From: CBCYMI01 sp965183855
GTDB lineage: Bacteria > Pseudomonadota > Alphaproteobacteria > Caulobacterales > Maricaulaceae
Direction: 5' to 3'
DNA: 12,242 nt
Assembly (NCBI GenBank): GCA_965183855.1
Contig: CBCYMI010000030.1
Span: forward strand, 1-12,242
The position numbers were made by a program, and so were the translations under genes. Positions 1 to 7,272 of the stretch are shown in pieces (position 1 is the first letter of the stretch; every line of letters begins with the position of its first letter). The notes below the pieces were generated by a model. The model did not search any database and was not told where the DNA came from. It was given only the letters and a program-made list of their open reading frames with translations.

Positions 1-485
1 AAATTCTTACTCTGCGTTTGGTGTGATTGTTTTAGTTTTTCTTCAATTTGGATTTCTGGTCTACCAAATGCTAACAAGACGTTTCCATTTGCATCTCTAA
101 GAACAGAATATTCTCCTCCAATAATATAAAGTCTTGAAACTCTTATTTTACCAAACAATAATGCTTCAATACTTAAATCTACATCAATTTTACTGGTTTT
201 AGAGAGGATATGATGCTGTTCGTCATAAACATTAATATTTTCAGCTGAAATTAGAAAATTTTTCTTTTCTGTCGACCAAATAATCTGAAGGTGTTCAATC
301 TTAGCTTGATTTGCTTTAAATGCCTTGGCAATATAGCTTTCTGCATGTTGTTTAATATAATCGGATTCAATACTATTTTTTGATAAATATAAAATCAGAC
401 CAGAGAAAATCATAATAATAACCAAAATGATAATTGCCAGAGCTTCCAATAAATGGAAAAACATATTTTTCAGGATCTGGCGCAT
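1..485 (-). CDS. AsmA/YhdP-like (DUF3971-type) envelope protein, N-terminal part, cut by window edge
   Basis: An uninterrupted minus-strand frame of 161 codons begins at ATG 485-483 and runs off the left edge. An in-frame TAG two codons upstream fixes the ATG as the first possible start, and a GAGAGAG purine run about 10 nt upstream is a plausible ribosome-binding site. Residues 8-35 form one strong hydrophobic segment after a short basic N-terminus (MRQILKN), so the protein is probably anchored in the inner membrane with the rest in the periplasm. Around residues 95-140 the pattern of alternating hydrophobic strands ending in LRDANGNVLLAFG resembles the start of AsmA/YhdP/TamB-type proteins, which bridge the envelope and are linked to lipid transport or outer-membrane homeostasis. 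The family call rests on topology and this motif only. It is divergent from the bcp-like gene. The coding call is firm; the family call is moderate. Confidence 0.65.
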   Translation of the reverse strand, partial: MRQILKNMFFHLLEALAIIILVIIMIFSGLILYLSKNSIESDYIKQHAESYIAKAFKANQAKIEHLQIIWSTEKKNFLISAENINVYDEQHHILSKTSKIDVDLSIEALLFGKIRVSRLYIIGGEYSVLRDANGNVLLAFGRPEIQIEEKLKQSHQTQSKN

Positions 486-523
486 TATCTAAAACTCTCT
501 CTGCCTTGGTTTTCAAAAAATGT

Positions 524-560
524 ATGTTATTTTACAATTATGTTATTTTACAATATTGTA
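524..560. promoter_or_regulatory. Direct repeat plus palindrome between divergent genes
   Basis: ATGTTATTTTACAAT occurs twice, at 524-538 and 540-554, with a 16-nt period. The second copy runs into a perfect 12-bp palindrome, TACAATATTGTA (549-560). The element lies in the 211-bp divergent spacer, 39-75 nt upstream of the AsmA-like start. A regulator-binding site is possible, but the base composition is very AT-rich and the repeat may be chance. Confidence 0.3.
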
Positions 561-696
561 CAGATTTTATTACACAATATTCTAGCTAAAAAAAGCGAAA
601 TGAAAAGTTAATATCTATTTATTCTAACCAAGAATAGCACAATTTCAGATATTCTATGAATAATTAAAGAACAATAAGATATAATTAGGAGTTAAA

Positions 697-1167
697 ATGG
701 ATCAAAGTATTAAAATAGGTGATATGGCACCAGAATTTGAAATTGAAACTACGGATAATGGTATAAAACGACTTTCTGATTATTCTGGGAAATTTCTTGT
801 CCTCTATTTCTATCCAAAAGATAATACATCTGGCTGTACCAAACAAGCTATTGAATTTACAGAAAAAAAATCTGACTTTCTTAATTTGAATGCAGAAATT
901 TTAGGTGTAAGTAGAAACTCAATCAAACAGCATTTAAACTTTATAGAAAAACAAAATTTGGCAATTACATTAGGATCTGATCCTGATCATAAAATAATAG
1001 AAATGTATGGCTCCTGGGTTGAAAAAAGCATGTATGGTCGAAAATATATGGGAATTGATCGCTCCACATTTTTAATCACTCCTGAAGGAAAGCTCGCTGG
1101 CATATGGAGAAAAGTACGAATTTTAGGACATATTGATGAAGTTTTAAAACACATCAACACACTTTAA
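697..1167 (+). CDS. bcp: Thioredoxin-dependent peroxiredoxin, Bcp/PrxQ type, single cysteine
   Basis: This 156-residue protein has the length of E. coli Bcp and should reduce hydrogen peroxide and organic hydroperoxides in the cytoplasm. The AhpC/TSA-type thioredoxin fold spans the whole chain. The peroxidatic site is T44-S45-G46-C47-T48 within FYPKDNTSGCTKQA; the family usually has P where S45 stands. The active-site arginine is probably R122 in GIDRSTFLI, and the C-terminal block GIWRKVRILGHIDEVL is typical of Bcp. C47 is the only cysteine: position 52, equivalent to the resolving cysteine of E. coli Bcp, is isoleucine. The enzyme should therefore work as a 1-Cys type needing an external thiol partner. 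AGGAG at 687-691, 5 nt before the ATG, supports the start. It stands alone, with 283-298 nt to the next gene. Confidence 0.92.
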   Translation: MDQSIKIGDMAPEFEIETTDNGIKRLSDYSGKFLVLYFYPKDNTSGCTKQAIEFTEKKSDFLNLNAEILGVSRNSIKQHLNFIEKQNLAITLGSDPDHKIIEMYGSWVEKSMYGRKYMGIDRSTFLITPEGKLAGIWRKVRILGHIDEVLKHINTL

Positions 1168-1214
1168 AGTTATTAAAATATGGTATATTAATACTTAAAA
1201 AATATGTTATATTT

Positions 1215-1244
1215 ATACTTAACCGAGCATGATCAGTTAAGTAT
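1215..1244. terminator. Inverted repeat downstream of bcp, possible terminator or operator
   Basis: ATACTTAAC (1215-1223) and GTTAAGTAT (1236-1244) are perfect 9-bp arms around a 12-nt loop, 48 nt past the bcp stop. There is no T-run on either side, so a classical intrinsic terminator is not shown. It could be a 3' stabilising hairpin or a binding site. Confidence 0.3.
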
Positions 1245-1358
1245 GAGAGCATAATATAGCGAGCGAACACGCAAAATAAGGCAGATTATTTATTTTTAGG
1301 GCTTGAATTTGATCAAACTTTCAGGCTTATATGGTATATGCTATATCTTATATACTGG

Positions 1359-1388
1359 CTGAGATTGATAAACTCTCAGGAGTATAAT
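1359..1388 (+). promoter_or_regulatory. Candidate promoter/operator of the M23-bactofilin operon
   Basis: A perfect -10-like TATAAT lies at 1383-1388, about 80 nt before the M23 start. Just upstream, CTGAGA (1359-1364) and TCTCAG (1374-1379) form a 6-bp inverted repeat with a 9-nt loop, where the spacer and -35 region would be. No good -35 hexamer stands 17 nt upstream, so the promoter may need an activator, or the TATAAT may be chance in AT-rich DNA. The rest of 1168-1465 holds no convincing gene. Confidence 0.3.
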
Positions 1389-1465
1389 GGGGTGTACGCA
1401 AATATCATGATCTTGTTAGGATAGAGTTTTGATCATTAAACTGGTAAATTTTGGAACTTAAAAAG

Positions 1466-2710
1466 ATGAGAATTCTCAGAAAAACACTCTTTTTGGCAGG
1501 GAATACTATTAATATAATAGTTAGAAAAATCAATAAAATCCTTCCTGAAAAACAGCTTTATTACAGGTGTAATGGTAAAATTCATTTATTTGTATTCTCT
1601 CCTCCCAAACAATTATTACTGACAAGTTTCCTAATCAGTATTCTATTTGCTAGCATTTTTTATATAGGATATTCTGGTTATAAAATGTACAGTGTGGTTC
1701 ATTATGAGCACAAAACCAATCAGATTCTTAAAGAATCTCGAACACAACTTGCCAGAGCAAGAGAAAAAGGAAACAATGCCTTAAAGAAAATAGAAGAAAA
1801 TAAACAAGATTTTATTTACCAAAAAAACTTAATGGATCAACGCCTCGCCTCTTTGGAAGAGATTGTTGAAAAGATAACAGATTCCAAAATTCTAAGACAT
1901 GGTGAATCCATAGAATATATTATTTCAAATCCAATTATCAATCTGACAAAAAACAAAATAGATCAAACTCTAGATTCTAAATTAAGTTTATCAGAAATAT
2001 CAGGTAAGAAAAATATTGACATAAAGCTTGATGATCGGCAAAATCATTTTTTAAACCATCTGGGTCAAATCGTAGAAGAAAAAATAGAAATTTCAAATAA
2101 AATTATTCATATCGCAGGTGTTAATAAAAAGCATTTTTTTACAGTTCAAAATGATGGAACAGGAGGTCCATTAATTACAGATCTTCCTGAAAATGGTCAA
2201 ATTTCTGAGAAAGAAAAAACCCAAGATCCTGTTCTTAGAAGAACAAAGCGAATATTAGATCGCTTAAAAGAAAGTAAGAAGATTGAATCTATTATTCTAT
2301 CCATGCCATTATTATCTCCTGTCTCAAATTCAAGAATTTCTAGCCATTATGGAAAACGTCGTGATCCATTTACTAAAAAAATTGCCTTTCACAATGGTCT
2401 TGATTTTAAAAGTAGTTGGAGAGCTCCTGTTCTTGCAACAGCTCCAGGTGTTGTTGTTTTTTCAGGATGGCGCACGGGTTATGGAAAAATAATTGAAATT
2501 GACCATGGTAATGAATTTAAAACGCGATATGCCCATTTATCCAAAATTTTTGTTAAAAAAGGAAATCTGGTTGCTTTAAACCAAAAAATTGGCTCCATTG
2601 GCTCAACAGGAAGAAGTACAGGACCTCACCTCCATTATGAAGTCTGGTTTAAAGGAAGATCATATAATCCCAAAAATTTTTTAAAGGCTGGAGAGTATGC
2701 TAAAAGTTAA
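1466..2710 (+). CDS. Membrane-anchored M23 (LytM-type) peptidoglycan endopeptidase
   Basis: From ATG 1466 the protein has 414 residues. Order: a basic cytoplasmic N-terminus, one membrane helix at about 49-70, a coiled coil at about 80-135 rich in K/E/Q, a linker, then a C-terminal M23 domain at about 290-410. Zinc ligands are visible as H309-x3-D313 (FHNGLDF) and H390 in H388-L-H390 (GPHLHYEV), with the further catalytic histidine H357 in RYAHLS. No catalytic residue is missing, so it should be an active endopeptidase cutting peptide cross-links in the periplasm. It overlaps the bactofilin gene by 14 nt; such pairs place a membrane hydrolase under a bactofilin scaffold for cell-shape control. 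Start choice: the frame can also begin at TTG 1451, five codons upstream, but that codon has no purine-rich site in front, while GGA at 1453-1455 suits ATG 1466 moderately. Confidence 0.88.
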   Translation: MRILRKTLFLAGNTINIIVRKINKILPEKQLYYRCNGKIHLFVFSPPKQLLLTSFLISILFASIFYIGYSGYKMYSVVHYEHKTNQILKESRTQLARAREKGNNALKKIEENKQDFIYQKNLMDQRLASLEEIVEKITDSKILRHGESIEYIISNPIINLTKNKIDQTLDSKLSLSEISGKKNIDIKLDDRQNHFLNHLGQIVEEKIEISNKIIHIAGVNKKHFFTVQNDGTGGPLITDLPENGQISEKEKTQDPVLRRTKRILDRLKESKKIESIILSMPLLSPVSNSRISSHYGKRRDPFTKKIAFHNGLDFKSSWRAPVLATAPGVVVFSGWRTGYGKIIEIDHGNEFKTRYAHLSKIFVKKGNLVALNQKIGSIGSTGRSTGPHLHYEVWFKGRSYNPKNFLKAGEYAKS

Positions 2711-3203
2711 TAAATCAATGAATGGTAAAGAGAACAAACCCACAAAGCTTACAAATACATTGTCTATTTTAAGCAATGATATGTCTATTGAAGGAAATAT
2801 CATTGCCCAGAGCGATATCCAGATTGAAGGTAGTATAAATGGAAATATTATTGGTAAATCTGTTACCATCGGAACTTCTGCAAAAATAAAAGGAGATATT
2901 AGAGCAGAAGAGGTTAATATTAATGGGTATATCGAAGGCAATATTTTTGCTCATCTTGTAAAACTGACTTCTACAAGTCATATTGACGGAAATATTTACC
3001 ATACCCATATTATGATAGAAAAAGGAGCTTCTATAAGAGGCTTTTTTGAAAAAACAGAAACGCCTCTTAAAGAGCAAAAAGAGATTTCTAACGAGGATAT
3101 AATATCAAATCTCTCTGATAAAAAGCATAAAGAATCAGAAAATTCTCCTAAGAAAGATGGAAAACATCTTCATGCCATTAAAAAAAATGAAGCAATTTTT
3201 TAA
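2697..3203 (+). CDS. Bactofilin (polymer-forming cytoskeletal protein)
   Basis: This 168-residue protein has a bactofilin domain at about 22-118: short beta repeats with glycine and hydrophobic spacing (NDMSIEGNI, DIQIEGSINGNI, AKIKGDIRAEEVNI, GYIEGNI, SHIDGNIY), as in a right-handed beta-helix. Flanking both sides are polar, lysine-rich disordered tails, as is usual for the family. Bactofilins form nucleotide-free filaments on the inner face of the membrane and recruit cell-wall enzymes. The start ATG lies 14 nt inside the end of the M23 peptidase gene, in another frame, and GGAGAG just before it (2690-2695) provides a ribosome-binding site within the coding sequence, so translation is probably coupled. 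ATG 2718 is an alternative start seven codons in. The upstream partner supports a role in organising peptidoglycan remodelling. Confidence 0.9.
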   Translation: MLKVNKSMNGKENKPTKLTNTLSILSNDMSIEGNIIAQSDIQIEGSINGNIIGKSVTIGTSAKIKGDIRAEEVNINGYIEGNIFAHLVKLTSTSHIDGNIYHTHIMIEKGASIRGFFEKTETPLKEQKEISNEDIISNLSDKKHKESENSPKKDGKHLHAIKKNEAIF

Positions 3204-3248
3204 GTCAGATCTTTTTTTAATTTATCTTACTATTAATACAGATTAATT

Positions 3249-3947
3249 ATGGGCGCTTATTTTATCACTGGCACAGGTACGGATATTGGTAAGACTCACA
3301 TTGTAAGCCTACTGATTAAACAGGCACAAATGAGACATAAACAAATTCATGCAGTTAAACCTGTTATTTCAGGATTTGATCAGAATAATCCACAAAAAAG
3401 TGATACAGGAATTATTCTTACCTCTCTTGGAAGAAAAATTAATAAAACAGAAATTAATCAATTATCTCCTTTTCGATATCAAAAACCATTATCTCCAGAC
3501 CATGCATCTCTTTACGAAAATTCTGAAATTATTTTTGAACATTTGGTCGCGTTTTGCAAACATCAACTATTAGAGCATAAAGATAAAAATTTGCTAATAG
3601 AAGGCGTTGGTGGTGTCATGGTTCCTCTCAATCAAAACAAAACCACACTTGACTGGATAAAAGCATGTAATATTCCAGCAATCCTGGTTTGTGGTAGCTA
3701 TCTTGGTGCATTATCTCATAGCTTAACAGCCTATCATACCCTAAAACAATATGAGATTCCTATTAGAATGATGATTATTAATGAATCTAGATCACAGAAT
3801 GTAGGGCTTGACCAGACCAGAAATAGCCTGTCTAATTTTATTTTGGATATACCCATTATCTGCACTTCATATTGTGCCTATAAAACAAATAATTTAAAAG
3901 AAGATATCTTTACATATTATCCAGATATGACAGACTATTTTAATTAA
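3249..3947 (+). CDS. bioD: ATP-dependent dethiobiotin synthetase
   Basis: BioD closes the ureido ring of dethiobiotin from 7,8-diaminopelargonate, CO2 and ATP, the step before biotin synthase. The 232-residue chain is close to the usual 220-230. Visible signatures: P-loop GTGTDIGKT at 8-16 (K15, T16), VKPVISGF with K37 and S41, an aspartate at D52, and the E118-G-V-G-G-V-M-V-P-L strand; these match the catalytic positions of E. coli BioD. N178 in MIINE fits the base-binding asparagine. The ATG has no strong Shine-Dalgarno sequence. A T-rich stretch (3211-3218) separates it from the bactofilin gene 45 nt upstream. No other bio gene is in the window, so the pathway, if complete, is scattered. 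It is followed 17 nt later by the DUF2007 gene and probably co-transcribed with it. Confidence 0.95.
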   Translation: MGAYFITGTGTDIGKTHIVSLLIKQAQMRHKQIHAVKPVISGFDQNNPQKSDTGIILTSLGRKINKTEINQLSPFRYQKPLSPDHASLYENSEIIFEHLVAFCKHQLLEHKDKNLLIEGVGGVMVPLNQNKTTLDWIKACNIPAILVCGSYLGALSHSLTAYHTLKQYEIPIRMMIINESRSQNVGLDQTRNSLSNFILDIPIICTSYCAYKTNNLKEDIFTYYPDMTDYFN

Positions 3948-3964
3948 GGATAAAAAATAGCGTC

Positions 3965-4210
3965 ATGAAAAAGAAAAACACAAGCTTATTAAAAACAATT
4001 GCAGTTTGTTCAACATTACAAGAAGCAATGATTATTCATTCAGCTCTGACTGCTTATGGGTTTCATGCCTTCATTGCTGATGGGCATACAGATTGTGTTT
4101 ATGGAGGGGTTATGACCAATGCGCTTGGAGGCATCCGAATTCATGTTCCTTTAAGTGAAGCCAATCAAGCATTAGAATTTCTTCAAATATGTCAGGAACA
4201 AAAAGAATAA
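3965..4210 (+). CDS. DUF2007-family small protein
   Basis: This 81-residue protein shows the compact DUF2007 layout: a first beta strand with a Thr/Leu turn (IAVCSTLQEAMIIHSAL), a helix, an AYGFHAFIADG strand, a glycine-rich turn near 47-56 (GGVMTNALGG), then RIHVPLSEANQALEFLQ. The last part is the common 'v.V...d...A..iL' helix. There is no signal peptide or membrane segment, so it is cytoplasmic. The family has been labelled a putative signal-transducing or PII-like fold, but no biochemical role is established. It starts 17 nt after bioD; AAGGAT around the bioD stop, about 13 nt upstream, is a distant but possible ribosome-binding site. It is probably in one transcript with bioD, though a functional link to biotin is not implied. 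Confidence 0.8.
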   Translation: MKKKNTSLLKTIAVCSTLQEAMIIHSALTAYGFHAFIADGHTDCVYGGVMTNALGGIRIHVPLSEANQALEFLQICQEQKE

Positions 4211-4362
4211 TGGAGAGATAAATATGTCATAATATAGAATTATCCTGAGTATAAATTTAATAACATAACAAATTTTGATTATTCTTTTGCTTCTTGTCTA
4301 TCAAGAGAATCTGACATACACTTTAAAAAAATCAATAGATTTAAACTAGTAGGAATTGAATA

Positions 4363-4809
4363 ATGTATTTATCTGAACCATATGATTCTTCCAATATTTT
4401 TTCTCGTATTTTAAAAAAAGAGCTTCCATGTGAGCAGGTTTATGAAGATTCATACAGTCTTGCTTTTCTAGATTTATATCCACAATCAAAAGGGCATGTT
4501 TTAATTATTCCTAAACAAGAAGCACAAAACATATTAGATATCTCAACAGATTATCTAACACACCTTATTCAACTGGTTCAAAAACTTTCCAAAACAATAG
4601 AATCTTGTTTAAAACCAGATGGGTTAATCATAAAACAATTTAATGGTAGTGAAGCAGGACAGACCGTTTCCCATTTTCATTTCCATATTATCCCAGTCTA
4701 TAAAAATACAGGATTGAAATCTCATGCACACGACAAGCAGCAAAAGATTGAAGATCTTCAGCTTTTATCTAAAAAAATACGAACAGCATTAATGAATATG
4801 GAAGGATAA
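4363..4809 (+). CDS. HIT-family (histidine triad) nucleotide-binding protein
   Basis: This 148-residue protein belongs to the HIT superfamily of nucleotide phosphoramidases, hydrolases and transferases that act on the alpha-phosphate of adenylated compounds. The opening FSRILKKELPCEQVYED and then FLDLYPQSKGHVLIIPK are the standard N-terminal blocks; the triad H104-F-H106-F-H108 lies in VSHFHFHIIP, with H106 the expected nucleophile. Upstream F93-N94-G95 and A98-G99-Q100-T101-V102 complete the nucleotide pocket. The chain is slightly longer than Hint proteins (about 115-140), with extra charged residues at the C-terminus. An AGGA at 4351-4354, 8 nt before the ATG, supports the start. A 152-bp gap upstream suggests its own promoter. 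The physiological substrate cannot be read from the sequence. Confidence 0.92.
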   Translation: MYLSEPYDSSNIFSRILKKELPCEQVYEDSYSLAFLDLYPQSKGHVLIIPKQEAQNILDISTDYLTHLIQLVQKLSKTIESCLKPDGLIIKQFNGSEAGQTVSHFHFHIIPVYKNTGLKSHAHDKQQKIEDLQLLSKKIRTALMNMEG

Positions 4810-5191
4810 AAAATAGAATAAACGAATAAAGGATCAAATGCTAATTATAGAGCATAATATACCTAAGCAATCATAGCAGTATCCTAACCCTTTTATCACA
4901 GAATTATTTTTTAATATAAAAATTATATTTTATAATGTGAACCAAATTTAGATCACACAAATATATTTTATAAAACAATTCTCGCATTAAACAAACTTAT
5001 TATATTGATTAGACCATAAATTAGTTTTCTAAAATTAACTTTATGCTTGATATAAAAATCATATAAATATCTATTTTTCATGAAACATTCATTCAAACTC
5101 TTATTTGATACAGCTTGTTTCTTTTTTATAAAAAAGATATTACGCTTTTACTCTCCAATTAATAATAGAATACAACCTTTAATCTAGTTAT
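4810..5191. other. Convergent AT-rich spacer without genes
   Basis: These 382 bp lie between the ends of the HIT gene and the convergent TpsB gene. I see no open frame with coding character. Notable items are a short ATGCT/AGCAT inverted repeat (4838-4855) just after the HIT gene and a perfect 18-bp palindrome at 5120-5137. The length is more than two convergent terminators need, so it may hold eroded sequence. Confidence 0.6.
5120..5137. terminator. AT-only palindrome, possible bidirectional terminator
   Basis: TCTTTTTTATAAAAAAGA is a perfect 18-bp palindrome in the convergent spacer, 55 nt beyond the TpsB stop. It could form a weak hairpin with a T-run in either direction. Its only GC pair is near the base, so strength is doubtful and a chance origin is possible. 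Confidence 0.25.
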
Positions 5192-6931
5192 TTAGAATCC
5201 TGCATTTAAAAAGAAATAAAACTGACTTGATGATTTATGTATAAAATTCGGAGACTGTATGGGAATCGATAGAATAAAATCTGCATCAAACTGTTTATAA
5301 CTTAATTTTAACCCAGATTTTATACCATCCAAATACCCACCTGGCACACCTTGTCTATGATTGGAAAACACACGACCCGTTTCATAACTTAATGAGAAAT
5401 AAGGGTTTGGAATCTCGGTTCTAATTTCTGTTTGTACCAAATAGCCTTTATTTCCACTTAACCCGTCATTTCGAAATCCACTAATTGTAGAAATTCCACC
5501 AATACTAAACCTCTGAGCTCCATAGAGATTATCATCAGAATATTGTCCTTTAATCTGAGTTCTCCAAATTGAAGGAAATATTTTATATTTAAAGGGACGG
5601 ATATAAGATGCAATATATTGATATCGCTCAAATTGCGCTTTAGGTGCAAAATATTGACGATTTTTATCATGATCTGCACCTAAAATATCAAGCCCATGAT
5701 CATAGGATAAAGCCGTATTGAGAATACCTTTAAATACACGCTGTTGAAACCATAATGTTAATCCCGCATATGTTGTTGATGGGCTATTAATTCCTATCTT
5801 AATTCCTTCAATATAGTTTTTTGTTCTGTTTATACTAAGGTTAACTGACAATCCTGTTTTGATTTTATCATTTCGATAAATCACACGATCAAGACTTGTA
5901 TTAAATGACAGATTTCTACCAGAAATACCAAAATTACGTCTTTTTCCTGTTAATTCAGTCGCATATCTTGATACGTTTAGACTTGCAATCATCACCCAAT
6001 ATCCATAAGGAATAGAAAAAAACAAACCACCATTTTCCGATTTTTTAGGATTGTTAATTGATGAATTAAAACTGTCTTCTGATAAACTTCTTGAATAAAA
6101 AACAGAAACAAATTCACCAAATCCTAACAGGTTTTCTGTATTTCCAGATAAGTTTGCACGAATAATTCCAGTTTGTGATGATCCTGAATTATCCAACCCA
6201 AATCTAAAATTCTGTCTTTTTCCAGATCCTTTATTATGAATAAAAACCTGACTATATCCTTTTTGTTTCCCTGGTTTTATATCCATCTTTACCTGATATG
6301 CCCTCTGTAATCTATTGAGCTGATCGACACCTTGCTCTAATTTACGCAAATTTAAAGTTTCTCCCTTTCTAATTGGAAAGCTCATCGCAAGTGTTTGTTT
6401 TTCCTGTTTGCCCAATTCCTTAAAATACAGTTCCTGCAATTTACCTTCCAGAATTAACAGTCTTAGAATTTTATCTTTTAAATCTTGCTCGGGAATATAA
6501 ATTCTTGTCGTAACATATCCTTTTTTAACCAGCTGATTGGTCAGATCTCTAATCAGTTTTTGGATTTCTATCAATGACAGGCATTTTTGCTCATACTGTT
6601 TTTTAATTCTTATCAAAAAAGAACTGGATATTCTATTTAATCCCTCAAGCCTGATATGATCTATTTGTCTGCATTTCAGTTTATCTGATTTTGAAAAGAT
6701 ATTCTGATCTTTTTGCTCTGGTTGTTGAGAATCTGGTTTTTTCAGGTTGGGAGTTTTTTGTTGCCTTAAAAGTTCATCTTCCCATTTTCTTTCCTGATCG
6801 CGCTGTTGCCGTTCTATTTCCTGTTGCTGACGCAAAATAGTATCATTTGATATTTGAGCATAAGATACACCATATAAAGGAAATCCAAAAATAAAACACA
6901 GCAAACATACCATTCTATCTTTAAAACACAT
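5192..6931 (-). CDS. TpsB / ShlB-FhaC-type two-partner secretion outer-membrane transporter, partner absent
   Basis: The protein (579 residues from ATG 6931) should form a 16-strand outer-membrane barrel exporting a TpsA substrate such as a haemolysin, adhesin or contact-dependent toxin. A signal peptide ends near VSYA (about residue 25). Next come a Q/E/R-rich segment (about 30-60, like the plug helix), POTRA 1 (about 85-165, with two cysteines about 30 apart), POTRA 2 (about 165-235), and a barrel ending in FYFFLNAGF, whose terminal Phe fits a BAM signal. The L6-loop motif, usually VRGF/VRGY, reads ISGFR, so the key arginine is replaced by serine. Start: GGGAG at 6943-6939 is 7 nt from ATG 6931 but only 1 nt from ATG 6937, so I prefer 6931; 6937 remains possible. 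No TpsA gene is adjacent. The gene is intact, which argues against simple decay. Confidence 0.87.
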   Translation of the reverse strand: MCFKDRMVCLLCFIFGFPLYGVSYAQISNDTILRQQQEIERQQRDQERKWEDELLRQQKTPNLKKPDSQQPEQKDQNIFSKSDKLKCRQIDHIRLEGLNRISSSFLIRIKKQYEQKCLSLIEIQKLIRDLTNQLVKKGYVTTRIYIPEQDLKDKILRLLILEGKLQELYFKELGKQEKQTLAMSFPIRKGETLNLRKLEQGVDQLNRLQRAYQVKMDIKPGKQKGYSQVFIHNKGSGKRQNFRFGLDNSGSSQTGIIRANLSGNTENLLGFGEFVSVFYSRSLSEDSFNSSINNPKKSENGGLFFSIPYGYWVMIASLNVSRYATELTGKRRNFGISGRNLSFNTSLDRVIYRNDKIKTGLSVNLSINRTKNYIEGIKIGINSPSTTYAGLTLWFQQRVFKGILNTALSYDHGLDILGADHDKNRQYFAPKAQFERYQYIASYIRPFKYKIFPSIWRTQIKGQYSDDNLYGAQRFSIGGISTISGFRNDGLSGNKGYLVQTEIRTEIPNPYFSLSYETGRVFSNHRQGVPGGYLDGIKSGLKLSYKQFDADFILSIPIQSPNFIHKSSSQFYFFLNAGF

Positions 6932-6970
6932 ACCCATACTCCCAATCCATATTAATAGGAAAACAAAAGC

Positions 6971-6997
6971 AAAATGATTTATTTATCTAATCATTTT
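6971..6997 (-). promoter_or_regulatory. Inverted repeat in the TpsB 5' leader
   Basis: AAAATGATT (6971-6979) and AATCATTTT (6989-6997) are perfect 9-bp arms around a 9-nt loop, about 40 nt upstream of the TpsB start and downstream of the candidate promoter. This is a plausible operator for a dimeric regulator, or an RNA hairpin in the leader. AT-richness lowers the certainty. Confidence 0.35.
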
Positions 6998-7017
6998 AAA
7001 AACAATAAGCTTCTTTA

Positions 7018-7044
7018 AAGATATAATTTCTATTTATATGTCAA
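7018..7044 (-). promoter_or_regulatory. Candidate sigma-70 promoter for the TpsB gene
   Basis: On the minus strand a consensus -35 TTGACA (7044-7039) is followed after 15 nt by TATCTT (7023-7018). The spacer is shorter than the ideal 17 nt. It would give a leader of about 80 nt containing the inverted repeat at 6971-6997. Confidence 0.4.
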
Positions 7045-7272
7045 TACCATTTTAATGATTTTCAATATTTGTTTTTCTAACAAATTCTAAATTTTATTTT
7101 TATGTATAAGAAAAATATTTATAGATATATTAATTAGGCAATTGTTTTAATAAAAAAGCAATCTATAATTTAAATTTAAATAATATTTTATAAACTTAAT
7201 ATATCCTGCTTTTATATTATTTTTTTCTTTTAATCTCTGTAATTACAATTTTTTCTATTTCTTCCAATAGTT

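Noticed and set aside
1246..1258. AGAGCATAATATA also found at 4849-4861
   Set aside because: A 13-nt match is expected by chance in 12 kb of AT-rich sequence.
1261..1425. Plus-strand open frame of about 55 codons before the M23 gene, ending in an aromatic-rich stretch and NGVYANIMILLG
   Set aside because: It has no start codon with a ribosome-binding site near its beginning, no recognisable family and strong AT bias; I could not separate it from chance.
2681..3077. Two minus-strand ORFs opposite the bactofilin gene
   Set aside because: They are antisense shadows of a clear family member; the alternating hydrophobic text mirrors the bactofilin repeats.
3182..3218. AAAAAAT/ATTTTTT stem at the bactofilin end plus a T-run at 3212-3218 as terminator
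   Set aside because: The stem is A-T only and overlaps the coding end; bioD may well be read from the same transcript, so I do not call a terminator.
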